From Ctenosaura bakeri (Eukaryota; Chordata; Lepidosauria; Squamata; Iguanidae): a stretch of 64,000 nucleotides of DNA. A model generated the notes under the pieces. The model searched no databases and was not told the origin of the DNA. It saw nothing but the letters and a program-made list of their open reading frames with translations. The stretch spans positions 310,001 to 374,000 of the forward strand of contig CAOLHI010001804.1 in assembly GCA_948474755.1 (NCBI GenBank). Reading direction: 5' to 3'. Below, one piece after another: positions 24,500 to 35,589 of the stretch (within the stretch, counting starts at the first letter, position 1; each line of letters opens with the position of its first letter). A program made the position numbers and the translations under genes.

Positions 24500-25440
24500 A
24501 GATTCAATGCAAAAGATACATGAAACAACTTGGAAAGTATTCAAACATTGGTGTATGAGGAACTTGATAATAGTAGATGACGCACAGTTATCAGATGTGC
24601 TGTCATTTTTGCTGAGTGGTGTAGAGAAAGGTTTGTGTCCTAAAACATTGAAGAGGCAGGTATTTGCATTATCTTCTTTGCTATCAGTAAAAGGGAAACC
24701 GTTGTCATCAGATGTTGATGTAATGTGTTTTTTGAGAGGAGCAAGTTTACGAGCTCAACCAACATGGCATTGGTTCCCAACTTGGGATTTGAACATAGTT
24801 GTTATTGAACCATTTGACAATGCCACTGTTTTAATTGTGAAAAGAGGCATCACTAAGGCTGTTTAACTTCAAAGTGGTATTCCTGGTAAGTATAATTTCA
24901 GTGAGAAGGGTATCCAAAATTGATGCTTTGTTGGTGAACCCAATCTGTATAGACATGAGAAAGATTTTTTGATCCTAACAGTAGACCTTTCATTTAGACT
25001 GAAATGGATGGCACATTTTCCAGTGCTGACTATCATAACTCTTCCAGTCTTCTGTCCTAACCCTTTATACCTGCAGAGAAAAGCTGGCATTCACTGGACG
25101 TATGTGGAGCAGTTAAGGTATACATCAATAGGACTAAAAGAATCAGAAACACTGAGGTGCTGTTTGTGTCATTTAACCCAAGAATGATGGGGTTGAAAGC
25201 ATCAAAATCAACCATACCCAGATGGATATTTACTGTTGCTGTGACTATGGCGACCTTCCTAGACCACACAGAATGTGGGCTCAACTCCACACGATTAAAG
25301 GCTTCAATGGAGGATGTTTGTAAAGTAGCGGGGTGGAAAGAAACAATCACTCTTATAAGACATTGTAAAATTGACAAGTATGCATCAAGTCAAGCAGTCT
25401 TCAGAAGAATGATGTTGCGGGCATTGGCATAGGAATCAGG
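24500..25440 (+). pseudogene. DIRS tyrosine recombinase, degenerate
   Basis: The N-terminal part reads TTWKVFKHWCMRN and VLSFLLSGVEKGLCPKTLKR. The middle contains MCFLRGASLRAQP and WFPTWDLNIVV, hallmark phrases of the family. The catalytic C-terminal part (25157-25432) has the remnant of the HxxR region, followed by MEDVCKVAGWKETITLIRHC and KIDKYASSQAVFRR. The usual H-S-x-R has been altered, so it is unlikely to be active even without the stops. Confidence 0.8.
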
Positions 25441-25540
25441 CAGCACTTCCACCCCTAGGTATGTACCAGAGAGTTGTGAACTGCTCTTGTAGCCTTCTTG
25501 AGAATGAGAGATTGTTACTCACTGTAAAAAGGTCATTCTA

Positions 25541-25808
25541 GGAAGACTGAAGGAGCAATCCACCCCCTCTTGTGGCTGCTAAAAAAAAAGAAAGAAAAGG
25601 AAAAAAGGAAAGCGATAGATGGAAAGTAAATAAGGAAATAACCAGTTAAGTAGCATACAGAGGAAGAAGGAGTGCAGGCAAGGCTATCTAAACTGAAGGT
25701 AGGTCCAACAGTATTAACGGATCAGAATGTTAGTCTCCAGCCTTAGGCAGTTGATGCAAGGGCATAAACCTGGAGAGTTGTGGGTTGTTCTTCAGCCTTC
25801 CTAGAATG
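25541..25808. repeat. Imperfect inverted repeat at the right end of the outer DIRS
   Basis: cattctaggaagactgaagg at about 25542 and its inverted partner cttcagccttcctagaatg ending at 25808 are complementary over about 28 bases with four differences, with a 220-bp spacer. A related unit, gttgtgaactgctcttgtag, occurs at 25474. Confidence 0.7.
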
Positions 25809-25810
25809 AT

Positions 25811-26215
25811 CTTTCTTGGTCTGTACCAACCTCTCATTCTCCTACCATGAGATCCAAAATAGCATACAATAATTTAAAATAAAAATTTTAGTGAAAATGT
25901 TATATTTTAAAAAAGAAAAACGATAAGCTAAAGGAACATAGTTGAAAACTTTAAATCACATTTAAAATGTAATTGAAAACAGAAAATGTAAAAACACAGC
26001 ATACCATGTTTTCTTAAGCTATTCTGCAATGTGATTCAAGGCCTGCCTAAGTGAAGAAGTATTAACTTGCTGGTGGAAAGAAAACGAGGGCACTAACTGG
26101 ATCTCCTGTAGGAATTCCATAGCCTGGGAGCAGCCACTGAGAATTCTGTTTTCACCAAATATATTTATGATGGTGGCGAGGACCAAGAGAAAGCCTTCCC
26201 CCAAAGATCTTGGGT
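25811..26215. other. Unassigned AT-rich intronic sequence
   Basis: No exon or recognisable element was seen between the DIRS remnant and the short L1 insertion. Confidence 0.4.
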
Positions 26216-26230
26216 TGTGGTGGAATGGTC

Positions 26231-26911
26231 TTTTTTTTTTATTTAAAATCCGTTAATATTCACAACAAAATAATTGCTCTATAGTAAGTTTCACAATTAT
26301 AAAAATACGCTTATAAAACAAGTTACATATGTTCCATCCAACTCTAATTTAACTTCCCCTCACCTCTTGTTAGAACCTCATACAAGTTATTCCTTTGTGA
26401 TCTCAATAAATACCTATAATCTTTTTGAAGACTTGCCCCAATTTAATTGCTGAATCCTGGTATAACATGAGCATCTTTCCATATTAACAGTTTCATTATC
26501 GATCTCCATCAATTATCGTCCTTGTTACTTATCTTTATCCAATTCTCCTCAATTAATGTTTTAATAGACCTCAAATCTTCAACTTTCTTCTCCTGCTTGT
26601 CATCTTTCAGATTACAAGTGAGGTCATCTAACATAATGAATTCTAAAACTTTTTGAAGCCACTCTTGCATTGTTGGTGTTTCCTTTCTTTTCCAATATCT
26701 CGTTTATACAATCCTAGCAGCAGATATCATGTACAGAATTATACTCTCATATCTTTTGTATTTTTTGTCTAACTGGTGTAACATATTTAATAAAAACATT
26801 TCTGGTGTTAAGAGCATCTCTATTTGTAAAATATTAGCCATTGTCCTATGTACCTTCTTCCAATATCCTTTAGCTTTATGACATTGCCACCACATATGAT
26901 AAAAAGTCCCA
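26231..26911 (-). mobile_element. 5'-truncated L1 insertion, antisense, with target duplication
   Basis: It starts with a T-run (the poly-A tail of a minus-strand copy) at 26231. The minus strand at 26895-26704 encodes ORF2 C-terminus (MWWQCHKAKGYWKKVHRTMA, then LTPEMFLLNML). It is flanked by tgtggtggaatggtc (26216-26230) and tgtggtagaatggtc (26912-26926), a 15-bp duplication with one mismatch. Its length of about 680 bp and the truncation are normal products of target-primed reverse transcription. Confidence 0.88.
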
Positions 26912-26938
26912 TGTGGTAGAATGGTCTTTTAATGGGGT

Positions 26939-27168
26939 ATGTGCATGGTGTAGTAGCTTGGGCATTGATTGGACTACCCCTTTGGAAACCAGAGTTTGAG
27001 TCCCTGCTTGGCACTAGGTGATCTTGAACATGTCACATTTTCTCAGCCTGAAAGGAAGGCAAGTACAAACCCCCTTTGAACAAATATTGCCAAGAAAACC
27101 TTATTATAGATTCGTCTTAGGCCACTGTAAGTTGGAAACAACTTGAAGGCATACAGCAAAAACATGAT
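26939..27168 (+). mobile_element. tRNA-headed Sauria-type SINE
   Basis: The head (gtgtagtagcttgggcattg, with the B-box-like gagtttgagtccctg) is tRNA-like and holds the polymerase III A and B boxes. The body has ctcagcctgaaaggaaggca and ttgccaagaaaacc. The tail has gttggaaacaacttgaaggc, the Bov-B-related end of Sauria SINEs. It lies just downstream of the short L1. Confidence 0.85.
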
Positions 27169-27239
27169 GTGTTATTATTATCTTTACCATGTTTTAAAAG
27201 TGTTCTAGTCTGTTCTAAATTAGTGTTTTTAATAGAGTT

Positions 27240-27358
27240 GCTTATTTAATGTTTTAATTTTTATTATTATTATGCTTTTAGTTATGCTTTATTTTAATTT
27301 GTGTTGCAAGCCACCTTGGGTCCTTTGAAGGGTGGGATATAAATTGAATAAATAAATG
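27240..27358 (+). mobile_element. LINE 3' tail (L2/CR1 type)
   Basis: gttgcaagccaccttgggtc, followed by gggtgggatataaattgaat and AATAAATAAA, is the familiar 3' end of L2/CR1-like elements in reptile genomes. Only the tail is present. Confidence 0.6.
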
Positions 27359-27830
27359 CTGTGAAGATTCAACATTTTTAATTTTTGTACAAAGGTTAAG
27401 TAAACAATAACAAAAAACTGGCACTTGTTGGTTATGTAAGTATTCAGTCCTGGTTAGTACTTGATAGAGTTTTCTTCTTCTTCTTAATCTTCTTGGGTAA
27501 GTCTCAGTCAGGCTTGTGCATCTGGATCCTGCAATTTTTGCTCATATGTCTTTGATGAAATTGCTCTGGCTTTTTCAAACAGGATGGAGACTGTTGCTAA
27601 AGTCTTGTTGCACATCTTCAAGGGGAATGAGGTCTGGAATTTGACTGGGCTATTCTAAGTCACTCAGGTTGTTATTATTAAATAACTCCAGTGTTAATTT
27701 GCCTGTGGTGCTGACTAATTTTGAGCATTGGAGTTTGGATGAATTTTGAGCATTGGGAGCTGTCTAAAATCTTTTTTTTTTATGTTGGGGGCTTTGGGGT
27801 TCTTCAGGGGGTACACAGTGGGATTTAGTG
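27359..27830. other. Unassigned intronic sequence
   Basis: Part of it (aagtattcagtcctggttag, ttcaaacaggatggagac) might be an old DNA transposon, but nothing decisive was seen. Confidence 0.3.
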
Positions 27831-27869
27831 AGTGACATGTGTCCTTTGAGCTGGACTTTACCCATCCCT

Positions 27870-28122
27870 GTTGTAAGATTTGTGCAGAGTTCTCTGAATG
27901 TTGCAGAACTGAACTTTTTAGTTCAGCAAATCCAACCTGACTGGAATCTGCTGCCTCGGAGTGTAGTGGAGTCTCCTTCCTTGGAGGTTTTTAAGCAGAG
28001 GCTTGATGGCCATCTGTCGGGAGTGCTTTGAGGGTGTTCCTGCACGGCAGGGGGTCGGACTGGATGGCCCCTGTGGTCTCTTCCAACTCTACATTTCTAT
28101 GATTCTATGATTCTATGATTTT
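27870..28122 (+). mobile_element. CR1 LINE 3' end with ATTCTATG tail
   Basis: The text ctgcctcggagtgtagtgga, gtttttaagcagaggcttga, gactggatggcccctgtggt and ccaactct is the CR1 3'UTR, and it ends in direct copies of ATTCTATG (about 28096-28121), the 8-bp terminal repeat of CR1. It is truncated at the 5' side. Confidence 0.9.
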
Positions 28123-28919
28123 AGGCGGGAAGCTTCCCTTTCTTTGTTACTGCCATATTCAAAAGGCACTCTTCTTATCAATTCCTCTTCAGCTGCAGTA
28201 GCATTAGCATCAATTTGAACATTCTATGACATTCTTTCCTTCAGAAAGAGTTTTATTTTCTTAGTTGAGCAGACTTTGTCCTTGCTAGTTCCTCCTTTCT
28301 GAGTATAGTTCCTCTGTTTTTCATGTTTCTGGAATGTCCAGACCATACTTGTGTGTAGTTGGTGGGTTTTTTCCCCCAGACGTAATTGCCCTCATGCCCT
28401 AGGTGTGCTTATTTGAACTGACACGCTAATGGCCATGTCTATTTTCACAAGTGTGCAAACTGTGGCAGTGGACATCTGCATATACATGATCACTTTCTCT
28501 GTACTGTTTGAAACAAAAACAAAATCTTTGACCCTAGTAATGAAAGTTTCATCTCAGATAATCTTTGTAAATCATACTTGATCTCATTCCATATATTAAT
28601 GTAATTATTCTGAAACAGTTATGTATTTTTTTCTCAGAAGTAACATATAAGTATTTCAACTTTCTTAATTTTAAATCTAGTTTTCTCCAAAAGATTTTGT
28701 TCTTATTTTGTTATATTTGTAGTTGACAAAGTCATCTTTATTCATTTTAAATCTGGCCAGATACCCATAATCATTTAAAATCATTTAAAATGTTTTTACA
28801 CCATCTAGCCATTTCTGAGAAAAATAAATCACTGATTCATCTGGAAATGCTTTTGTCATGCCTTGGTCCCAGGACCAGACTCTGACACAGTGAACTAGAA
28901 GGACAGGGACATGCCAGTT
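28123..28919. other. Unassigned intronic sequence
   Basis: No gene or certain repeat was seen. It ends at the probable 3' end of the rearranged L1. Confidence 0.35.
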
Positions 28920-30639
28920 CTTAGCTTTTGATTTTTATTAAAATGGGAAAATAAACTTACAAATACATTGCCATATGTATACATTGCCTTACATTTTACA
29001 TGCACTTGTATGAAATTTTATTACCTTAATAGTGATTCTCTTATACTACACTAATTAACAATGTCACTCCTGTAAATATCTTACGTATCTCATTAAACTA
29101 TTACAATTAGTAACCCAATTAAGTAAAAATAAGTCTATGTCTTCATTTAGCAGTATCAACAAATGTTTTTAATTTTTCTATCCTCCTTCATCTACTCCAT
29201 GAAATTGTTGGTTGCTTCCTTATCTGTTATGTTTCCCTCACTATAGATAAATAGTTGGTATATCTCTCTTTAGCTTCACTCTCAAATAGTCCACAAAGAA
29301 ATTGTTTAATTTCCTAATTCAAATTGCACAATCCCTTTTTATGTATCTGTCTACACGATAAATGATGTTCAGTGTTGGTATAACTCCAGTGAAGGATAAA
29401 TCTTGAATTATATCTTTAACTTTACTTTAACACTATTTCAATTGTCAAGTTACATAATCACACCTTCCACTACTCTCCACTCTTCATTTGACTGCTTCAG
29501 TGTTTCTGATGACTTGGAAAGTTTATCCATGTCCATCATACCATACAATTTTATCAGCCATTCAGTTATGGTTGGATTTATGTTTTATTTCCATTTTTGT
29601 GCATATGTCAGATGAGCTGTGCAGCCTTAAAAAACCCCCACAGCTGGTTCTCCTGCTCCTCCAATAACAGCTGACTGGCCAGCTAAGAATGGCTTGTAGT
29701 TTGATTTCTCAGCACCACAAACCATCTCCTGATGTCCTCCCACACCCAAAGAAAGAGATTGATGAGAGTGAGGAAGTATAGGGCCACCTCCTTTTACTCA
29801 TCTGGTTTGGACCCTGGGTGTCTGTTCTCCCCACCATGCCATCTCCCCCTTCCTACAGACACCCCCCCACACACACATTTTGATACTTGTAATTTTCCTA
29901 ATTTTGCAGGCCCCTAACCCTAGCAAAGCAAATGTGAGGGCTAACAATATTGCTTTAATCCATGTAATAAAATTATGTCCAAAATACATCTTTTTTGAGA
30001 CTTAAATCATAAAATAACCAATTCACATCAAAAGCCTTTTCCACATCCAACAAAAATAGTGCCATTTGTTTTTCATTGTGAGCCTCTAAATACTCTCAAC
30101 GTATCTTTAATACATGTTACATAATTTGGCATCAATTTCTTTGGTAAAAGTGGACATTGGTTTTTATTTATCCTTCATTGTTCATTTTTCCACCAGTGTT
30201 AATATAAAAATCTTACAGTCAATATTCAAAAGAGAGATAGGTTTATAATTCCTAGGATTTTTCACATCTCATTCTTCTTTTGATATCAAAGTTATGTTAG
30301 TGTCATACCAACTATCTAGGATCTTTTTTGTAGATAAAATTGAATTCCTCAGTAGTTGACATGGAAGATGCAACTGCTCCTTGAAACTTTCATCATAAAT
30401 TGAAGAAAGGCTGTCCAGGCCTTCACTGTCTTAGTTTTCTTCATTTCTGCCACAGTTACAGTCTCATTTAAGCTTGTCTGAAATAACTGGCAATTTTTGT
30501 AAGTCCAATTCTTTTTTTAAATCTTCTCTATCAATACCTCTTGGTCTTTATAAATAACTGAAAAAGTTTTTAAAAACCTTATCTCCCCATTGTCTGATGT
30601 CAGTTTCGTACCATCTTGAATCTTTAAAATCAGTTTCTT

Positions 30640-30870
30640 TTTTATGGTCTCTGTGACTCACACAAATGGGTTGCCTGCACCTGCACAGTACTGTCTTCAG
30701 AACCTTCTAGAGCTCTAGACTTAGCGTTTTGGCAGTAGCCCTGCCCCCTGCCCCTGATGATGATACTCAGGCCAAGACTTCTCAGAGCCTTCATGTGAAC
30801 CCCCCCAGATAAGAGGCTCCGCTTCTCTGTCTGTAATGGAAAATAACTCCTTCCAGATTCCCTCATCTGA
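30640..30870 (+). mobile_element. Solo DIRS terminal repeat
   Basis: atggtctctgtgactcacac, acctgcacagtactgtc, ctagagctctagac and ttttggcagtagccctgcc match the left terminal repeat of the inner DIRS (19153-19292). No DIRS coding or partner repeat follows. Sequence after about 30800 is leader-like. It cuts the rearranged L1. Confidence 0.75.
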
Positions 30871-31044
30871 AAGAGATCTCTTGTTGCTTCAGCCTGTTGG
30901 TCAGAAAGGCATACTTTGTATCTTTTTCAGGATTTGTGCTGGAATATTTTTAAAAATTATAACATCTCTTCCATTAATCTGCATCTTATTTAAGTAGTAT
31001 TGTTGGAGAATTTGACCTCTTAGTTGTGTTCCCATGATATAGAG

Positions 31045-31570
31045 TCAGATGTCTTGGCAAATTTCTTTGTCTGACAACCTGTCGCATGTGCCAGCTCTCC
31101 ATGCCAGGCAATCAAGTGCAGGGTCAGTAGGAGGCCATTCACAGTCAACAAAGAAACTAACAGTCAGTACAGTTTGCCTGTTCATGGTCCAGAACAATCC
31201 AAAGTCCAGGGATCCAGTGGACGACACAGACAGTACAGGGTTAGAAAATCCAGGCAGGCAATGAGCAGGGAGTCCAAAGATCCCAAGACAAGGGCTGGCA
31301 ACACATGAGCTACTGCCAGTTGCTTTCCTTAAAAATGCTGAACGCCTGTGGCTCTCATCCCAGCCTGATTAGCTCCTGGTGTGCTGCTCCTGCATGTCTT
31401 CCTTTGAGGCTGCTGTTTACCTGGAGGAGCCGAGTCCTAGCCCATGAATCTAGTCTGTATGCTTTATCCAATTTTCAGTGGAAATCTTTCTCTGAATTTC
31501 CAGAAATTCAGCTAAGGCATCAGCTATTCCTGCACAAATATTTTTACTTTGTATCTCTGGTATTCTTCTA
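31045..31570. other. Unassigned insertion inside the L1 remnant
   Basis: The base composition is higher in GC than the flanking L1. It has a short open frame on + but no recognised motif. It may be a piece of an LTR or DNA element. Confidence 0.3.
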
Positions 31571-31985
31571 ATTCTGGGGCATCTTTTCCTTTCTTGTAAT
31601 GTTGCTGTATGTGGGTTTTACTCCTGGTATGTTGACAGTTTCTCAGTCTCTTCTTCCAATCTCTGTGTCTTCTTTTCCAGTAATTCCATTTTTAATTCAT
31701 CTCCTTTACATCTGTTGTTATCTGATTTAAGAAAAGTCTTATGTCTCTAAGTGCAACTTTCGAATCCTGATTCAACTTTTTTCTCATTTTCTTCATGTTG
31801 TATTTGAAGTGGTTCATATAATATCTCATTCTTTAAATGTCATTTAAAAATCTTTGATTTGATTCCCCATCTCTAGGTTGTTCAATTGACGTTCTTTCCA
31901 AATTTGCTCCTTGTGTCTGCTTTCTCATTTAAAGCCATTTTGACAGTTGTCAAACTCAAATAATAATTTGATGTTCAACCATGGA

Positions 31986-34900
31986 ATAAAGAGACCAGAC
32001 ACAAAGTTGGGTTATTTAAATTAACTTGAAATATACAAGGGGGGGGCAACCAAGGTCACAACGTGACAACCTGCTCAGCATACCTGTAGGTGATAACACC
32101 TCAGCCACAGGGGCAATCCGAATTGATTTGGTTGCTCCCCAGTCCAGCATCTTGGAAGATAATCCAGGGACTCCCACCCAAGCCACAGGGGTCTAAAAGT
32201 AAGAGCCTTATTCACAGGTTAACCTCAAAGGTAGGTTCCTTCACTGAATCCCTTGGGGCACAGGGCCCTAAAGAACTGGTTCCAGATCCCTACCCTACAC
32301 CAAATGGGTGCCAATAGGTGATCACTGATGTTTTATTATCCCTCATTATTGATCACAGAAAGGGGCAAACATCTGCTTCGTTCCTTTCTCCACACCAGGC
32401 CAGACAACATGGCCCTCTCCCACCCTATCAATTCTAGGAACAGCTGAGTCCCATGATCAAACATGTGTACCCCATCTGCTCAGTAGAGGTCTGCCCACCC
32501 AAATAGGTTGCCAAGATGAGGAATAATGTGGCCCAAATCTGATTATTCACCATTCTTCTGGCACAGTCAATACATTTGAGGTCTTCGCCACCCCACCAAA
32601 AAAACGTTGTCATTACTGCCAAGGTGAATGACCCATGGTGCTCCAAGGCCTTGCCTGCCAGCAAGTCTAGGTCAGTACTGCAAGGTGAATAACCAAAACA
32701 TCTGGTGGAGGCCCATGGTGCTCCAAGGCCTTGCCCTTCAGCAAGCCTTGGTGACGACCACCAAGGTGAATGACTAAACATCAGGTAGAGGCCCATGGCG
32801 TGCCAAGGTGAATAACTAAAACATCAAGTAGAGCCCCATGGCGCTCCAAGGCCTTGCCTGTCAGCAAGCTTATATCAAGGTGAATGACCAAAACATCAGG
32901 TGGAGGATCATGGTGCTCATTATGGTGCTCATCGAACACAATGGCTGCAGGCTTTATTTACCAAGCCACTCCACAGTAGCTAACTCACTCAGCTGCACCT
33001 GACAGTGAGCATGGTAAATTTGGGCCTGGTATGCCATACAAAAACTGCTGTCTTGCCACACAGCACCTAGAATTCAACAGAGAAACAGAGAAAACAGGAA
33101 CAAAGTTAGTTGAGCAAAACAGCCTCAAAATTTGGGAGGACACATGTACATCTTTGCAGGGGAAGATTGCCAGTGGTGGTGGACTGGATGCCTTGTGGGC
33201 TGAAGCCCTTTCCAGAAGCTGTGTAGGCAGTCTTAATCCTAAATGAATGGGTACCAATCTTAACTCTGTGCAGGCCTTCATGGTAACTATCCAAAATAGA
33301 TACTTATAAGACCCAAAAACTAATGTGACAAAACAAAACAAGCAGGCCAGTGTAGCCCCCAAGAGCTGCACAAAATGCATGAACAAGGCATAAAGCTGGG
33401 TCAGAGCACAAGCCCAACTATACCTTTGCCCCCACCCTTTTATGATCAGGCTTGAATAACTAACAAGAAGAAGGCCCAGTGTGTTCCTCAAACAAAAGAA
33501 GCAACCAATAAACTGTACTATGGCCACAAATCAGCACCTGTTTCCTTGCCAAACCGCACCTGGGAACTAGCTGAAAAGACAAAGAACAACAGTGTTAGAG
33601 TGTCAAAGTGTTCTACACCTAAGAGGATGCACAAACATCTTTGTAGCGGATGACCTCACTCCATATTCAGAGCCAGAGCCCTTTGCAAAAGCTATAGAAT
33701 TTAACCCACATTAGCAATCTACCTTCTTTTCCTGGTCCACCCTTCCAGAGTCTTGTACACCCTGGAATTACAGGTGGTATCCTCATGCTCCTGAGATTTA
33801 GCAGTGAAAGCCAATGCTAGTTCATCAGTCTGGTCGAATGAACTGCAGGGCCAGATCCCTGCCCCTCAAAGAAACACAATAGAGCAATATGTGGTCCACA
33901 TGAATAGGCCACAACACCTGCAACCTGCTAGACACCTAATTAACTCAATCTCCCTCCCAGCCTTCTGGGATGACTTAGACAACTTCACCCCTTCAAGGCT
34001 CCTCAGATCTGTAGGCATGGGAGAGGATGGAGTCCGAAACTGGAGCAAAGTGCCTGAAGTACTCCAACTGTTGGTGGGAAAGAACTACACCCCAACATCC
34101 CTCATGGCCTCACTCCATCAAGTAGCCACAGTCCTGCTGAAAACTGCTTTGATACTGCCAGACCATCATAGCCAGCTGATGAAACTACTCAGTCTTATGT
34201 AGACAATTGCTTACCCTTGTATGTCCCAGAATGAATAAGACATTAAACTGGAGACCTCTACTGTGAAAGCTTGGACCAGACACATGGCATGAGGTGATCT
34301 AGAGATGATCAGATTAATGACCCTGACCCTGAACAGGGTCATCTCATAACCAAGAATGGACTGACAAATTGTGAATTCAGCAGGCCAGAACCAAACTGTC
34401 ATCACATTTGGAAATAATTCCAAGACCCATCTCAAATGTCTTAACACCAAAACAAACACTATTTCCCTGTGAAGTAAACTGACATGTGAAGGTCCACTGG
34501 AACTCCATTAAACTAGAATAGAAGCTTATCCTAATCATCCGTGTTGGCTTTTGCATCAACTATGATAAGCCCTGGCTTCACAAAAACAATGCAAGAGGCC
34601 ACCGGGGCAGGCAAAATTAAGATGACCAAGTAGCTCCTGCAACTCTTGTAGAGTGACTTTCCTTAGTTCTTACAGTTTGCCATTTGTGAGATGGCAGAAT
34701 TGTTAAATGATATTAATTCGTATACCTAAGCAGATAAGGCAGGTAAACAGTGCAATGAACTTTCCAAAAGCAGAACAAGAGGCCAGACACCCCACTGAGC
34801 TGCCTAGTTCATGTAAAAGCCACCATCCTGTGAGAAGCCCAGCAATTTCAACACTGGTTATGGAAACGCCAGCATTCGGTCCCAAGTTGATTCTTCCTCA

Positions 34901-35020
34901 AGAGCTGCCAACACTGAAAAATCTCATTAGTAATCATAAACTGTATTATTATGTGTTTCGCAGACAAAGTGTGTGTGTGGGGGATAGTCAGCACTGGGAG
35001 CACTCTCCAAGCTGACACTT
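31986..35020 (-). mobile_element. Ngaro-like tyrosine-recombinase retrotransposon remnant, antisense
   Basis: On the minus strand, in order: LQELLGHLNFACPGGLLHCF (end of RT, about 34640-34580); IRISFYSSLMEF; LELFPNVMTVWFW...VINLIISRSPHAMCLVQAFT (RNase H, 34459-34260); a recombinase-position segment (about 34200-33650); then VLICGHSTVYWLLLLF (about 33540-33480) and repeated PPPDVLVIHL (32930-32620), the blocks of an SGNH-hydrolase domain. RT-RNase H plus recombinase plus SGNH hydrolase is the gene set reported for Ngaro-type elements. Everything is broken by stops. The recombinase itself is not convincingly recognisable, so the Ngaro label is an inference. Confidence 0.55.
32620..32935 (-). 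repeat. Tandem duplication within the SGNH-hydrolase block
   Basis: Copies of ctccaaggccttgcctgyca, then aaggtgaatraccaaaacat and caggtggaggcccatgg, occur about four times at 32640, 32718, 32790 (short) and 32845. Read on the minus strand each copy gives PPPDVLVIHL and LLAGKALEHH variants, so one conserved enzyme block has been repeated. Confidence 0.75.
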
Positions 35021-35024
35021 GCTG

Positions 35025-35137
35025 TAAGGGCTTTTTGGCACCACATTGCCACAGTGCTACTATTCCACTTCCAACATCAATTTAGGAAGGTTCATTTAGA
35101 ATTCTCAGCCAGAGAGCTCCTCAGCCTCAGTAAACTA
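35025..35137. mobile_element. MITE-like repeat interrupted by the full-length L1
   Basis: ttagaattctcagccagaga, gctcctcagcctcag and taaactacaaaccccagaat resemble a common squamate non-autonomous repeat. It resumes after the L1 at 42528 (acaggatgttgaaagtagaa). Part of the same phrase occurs in the Helitron near 15320-15380. Confidence 0.4.
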
Positions 35138-35589
35138 CAAACCCCAGAATTCCTTTTTTTAAAATTATTTTTATTCCAAAATAAAAGAAAAAAAATACAA
35201 ATAAAACACACATTATTTCTCAGTGTTATCTCATTTACAATCTTTTCATAATTCTTCCAAAAAAAAAATTCTTATGAATACTTACCCTCCTTCCCTTATT
35301 ATCATTCCCATTATTTGTGGACTATTATAACTTACTTGTAACTCGCCAACTCTTCTTCATTATACCTTAACACATACCACTGCCTCTGTTAATTAAATTT
35401 ATATAGCTTATTTGCATAATCATTCACTGAATCTCAAATTATACAGTCTTTTAACTCTTGTCTTCCCAATGGTTTTCCCAAAGGGGTTTTACTAAATTCC
35501 ATTCCTCTACTATCTGATTTCTCGGTCTATCTCTTATTCTTGAGGTAAGTTCATCCATTTCCCATAAATCAAACAATTTCCATAGCCAA

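Larger units (their letters stand above)
17850..25810 (+). mobile_element. Outer DIRS retrotransposon, split by an inner DIRS
   Basis: Two parts, about 17850-19152 and 23606-25810, join into one element in the order gag end, reverse transcriptase, RNase H and tyrosine recombinase. DIRS elements copy by reverse transcription and integrate by recombinase instead of an integrase, so they leave no usual target duplication. The left terminal repeat and most of gag are missing. Near the right end an inverted repeat (25541-25563 against 25780-25808) is what would be expected of the DIRS terminal and internal complementary regions. All genes are broken by stops. Confidence 0.8.
28920..31985 (-). mobile_element. 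Rearranged antisense L1 remnant
   Basis: On the minus strand three separated L1 parts are visible. ORF2 C-terminus and 3'UTR lie at 29625-28920 (about NPTITEWLIKLYG near 29560). RT fragments lie at 30640-29930 (KQMALFLLDVEKAFD near 30080). An ORF1-like N-terminus starts near 31935 (MALNEKADTRSKFG). The intervening pieces 29626-29900 and 31045-31570 look foreign, and a DIRS terminal repeat sits at 30640-30870. Frames are all broken. Confidence 0.6.

Noticed and set aside
26939..27010. tRNA gene
   Set aside because: The tRNA-like head cannot form an acceptor stem or clear anticodon arm and is followed by the Sauria SINE body.
33804..34202. A 132-codon plus-strand gene
   Set aside because: It lies opposite the minus-strand RNase H to recombinase part of the Ngaro-like element and has no recognisable domain.
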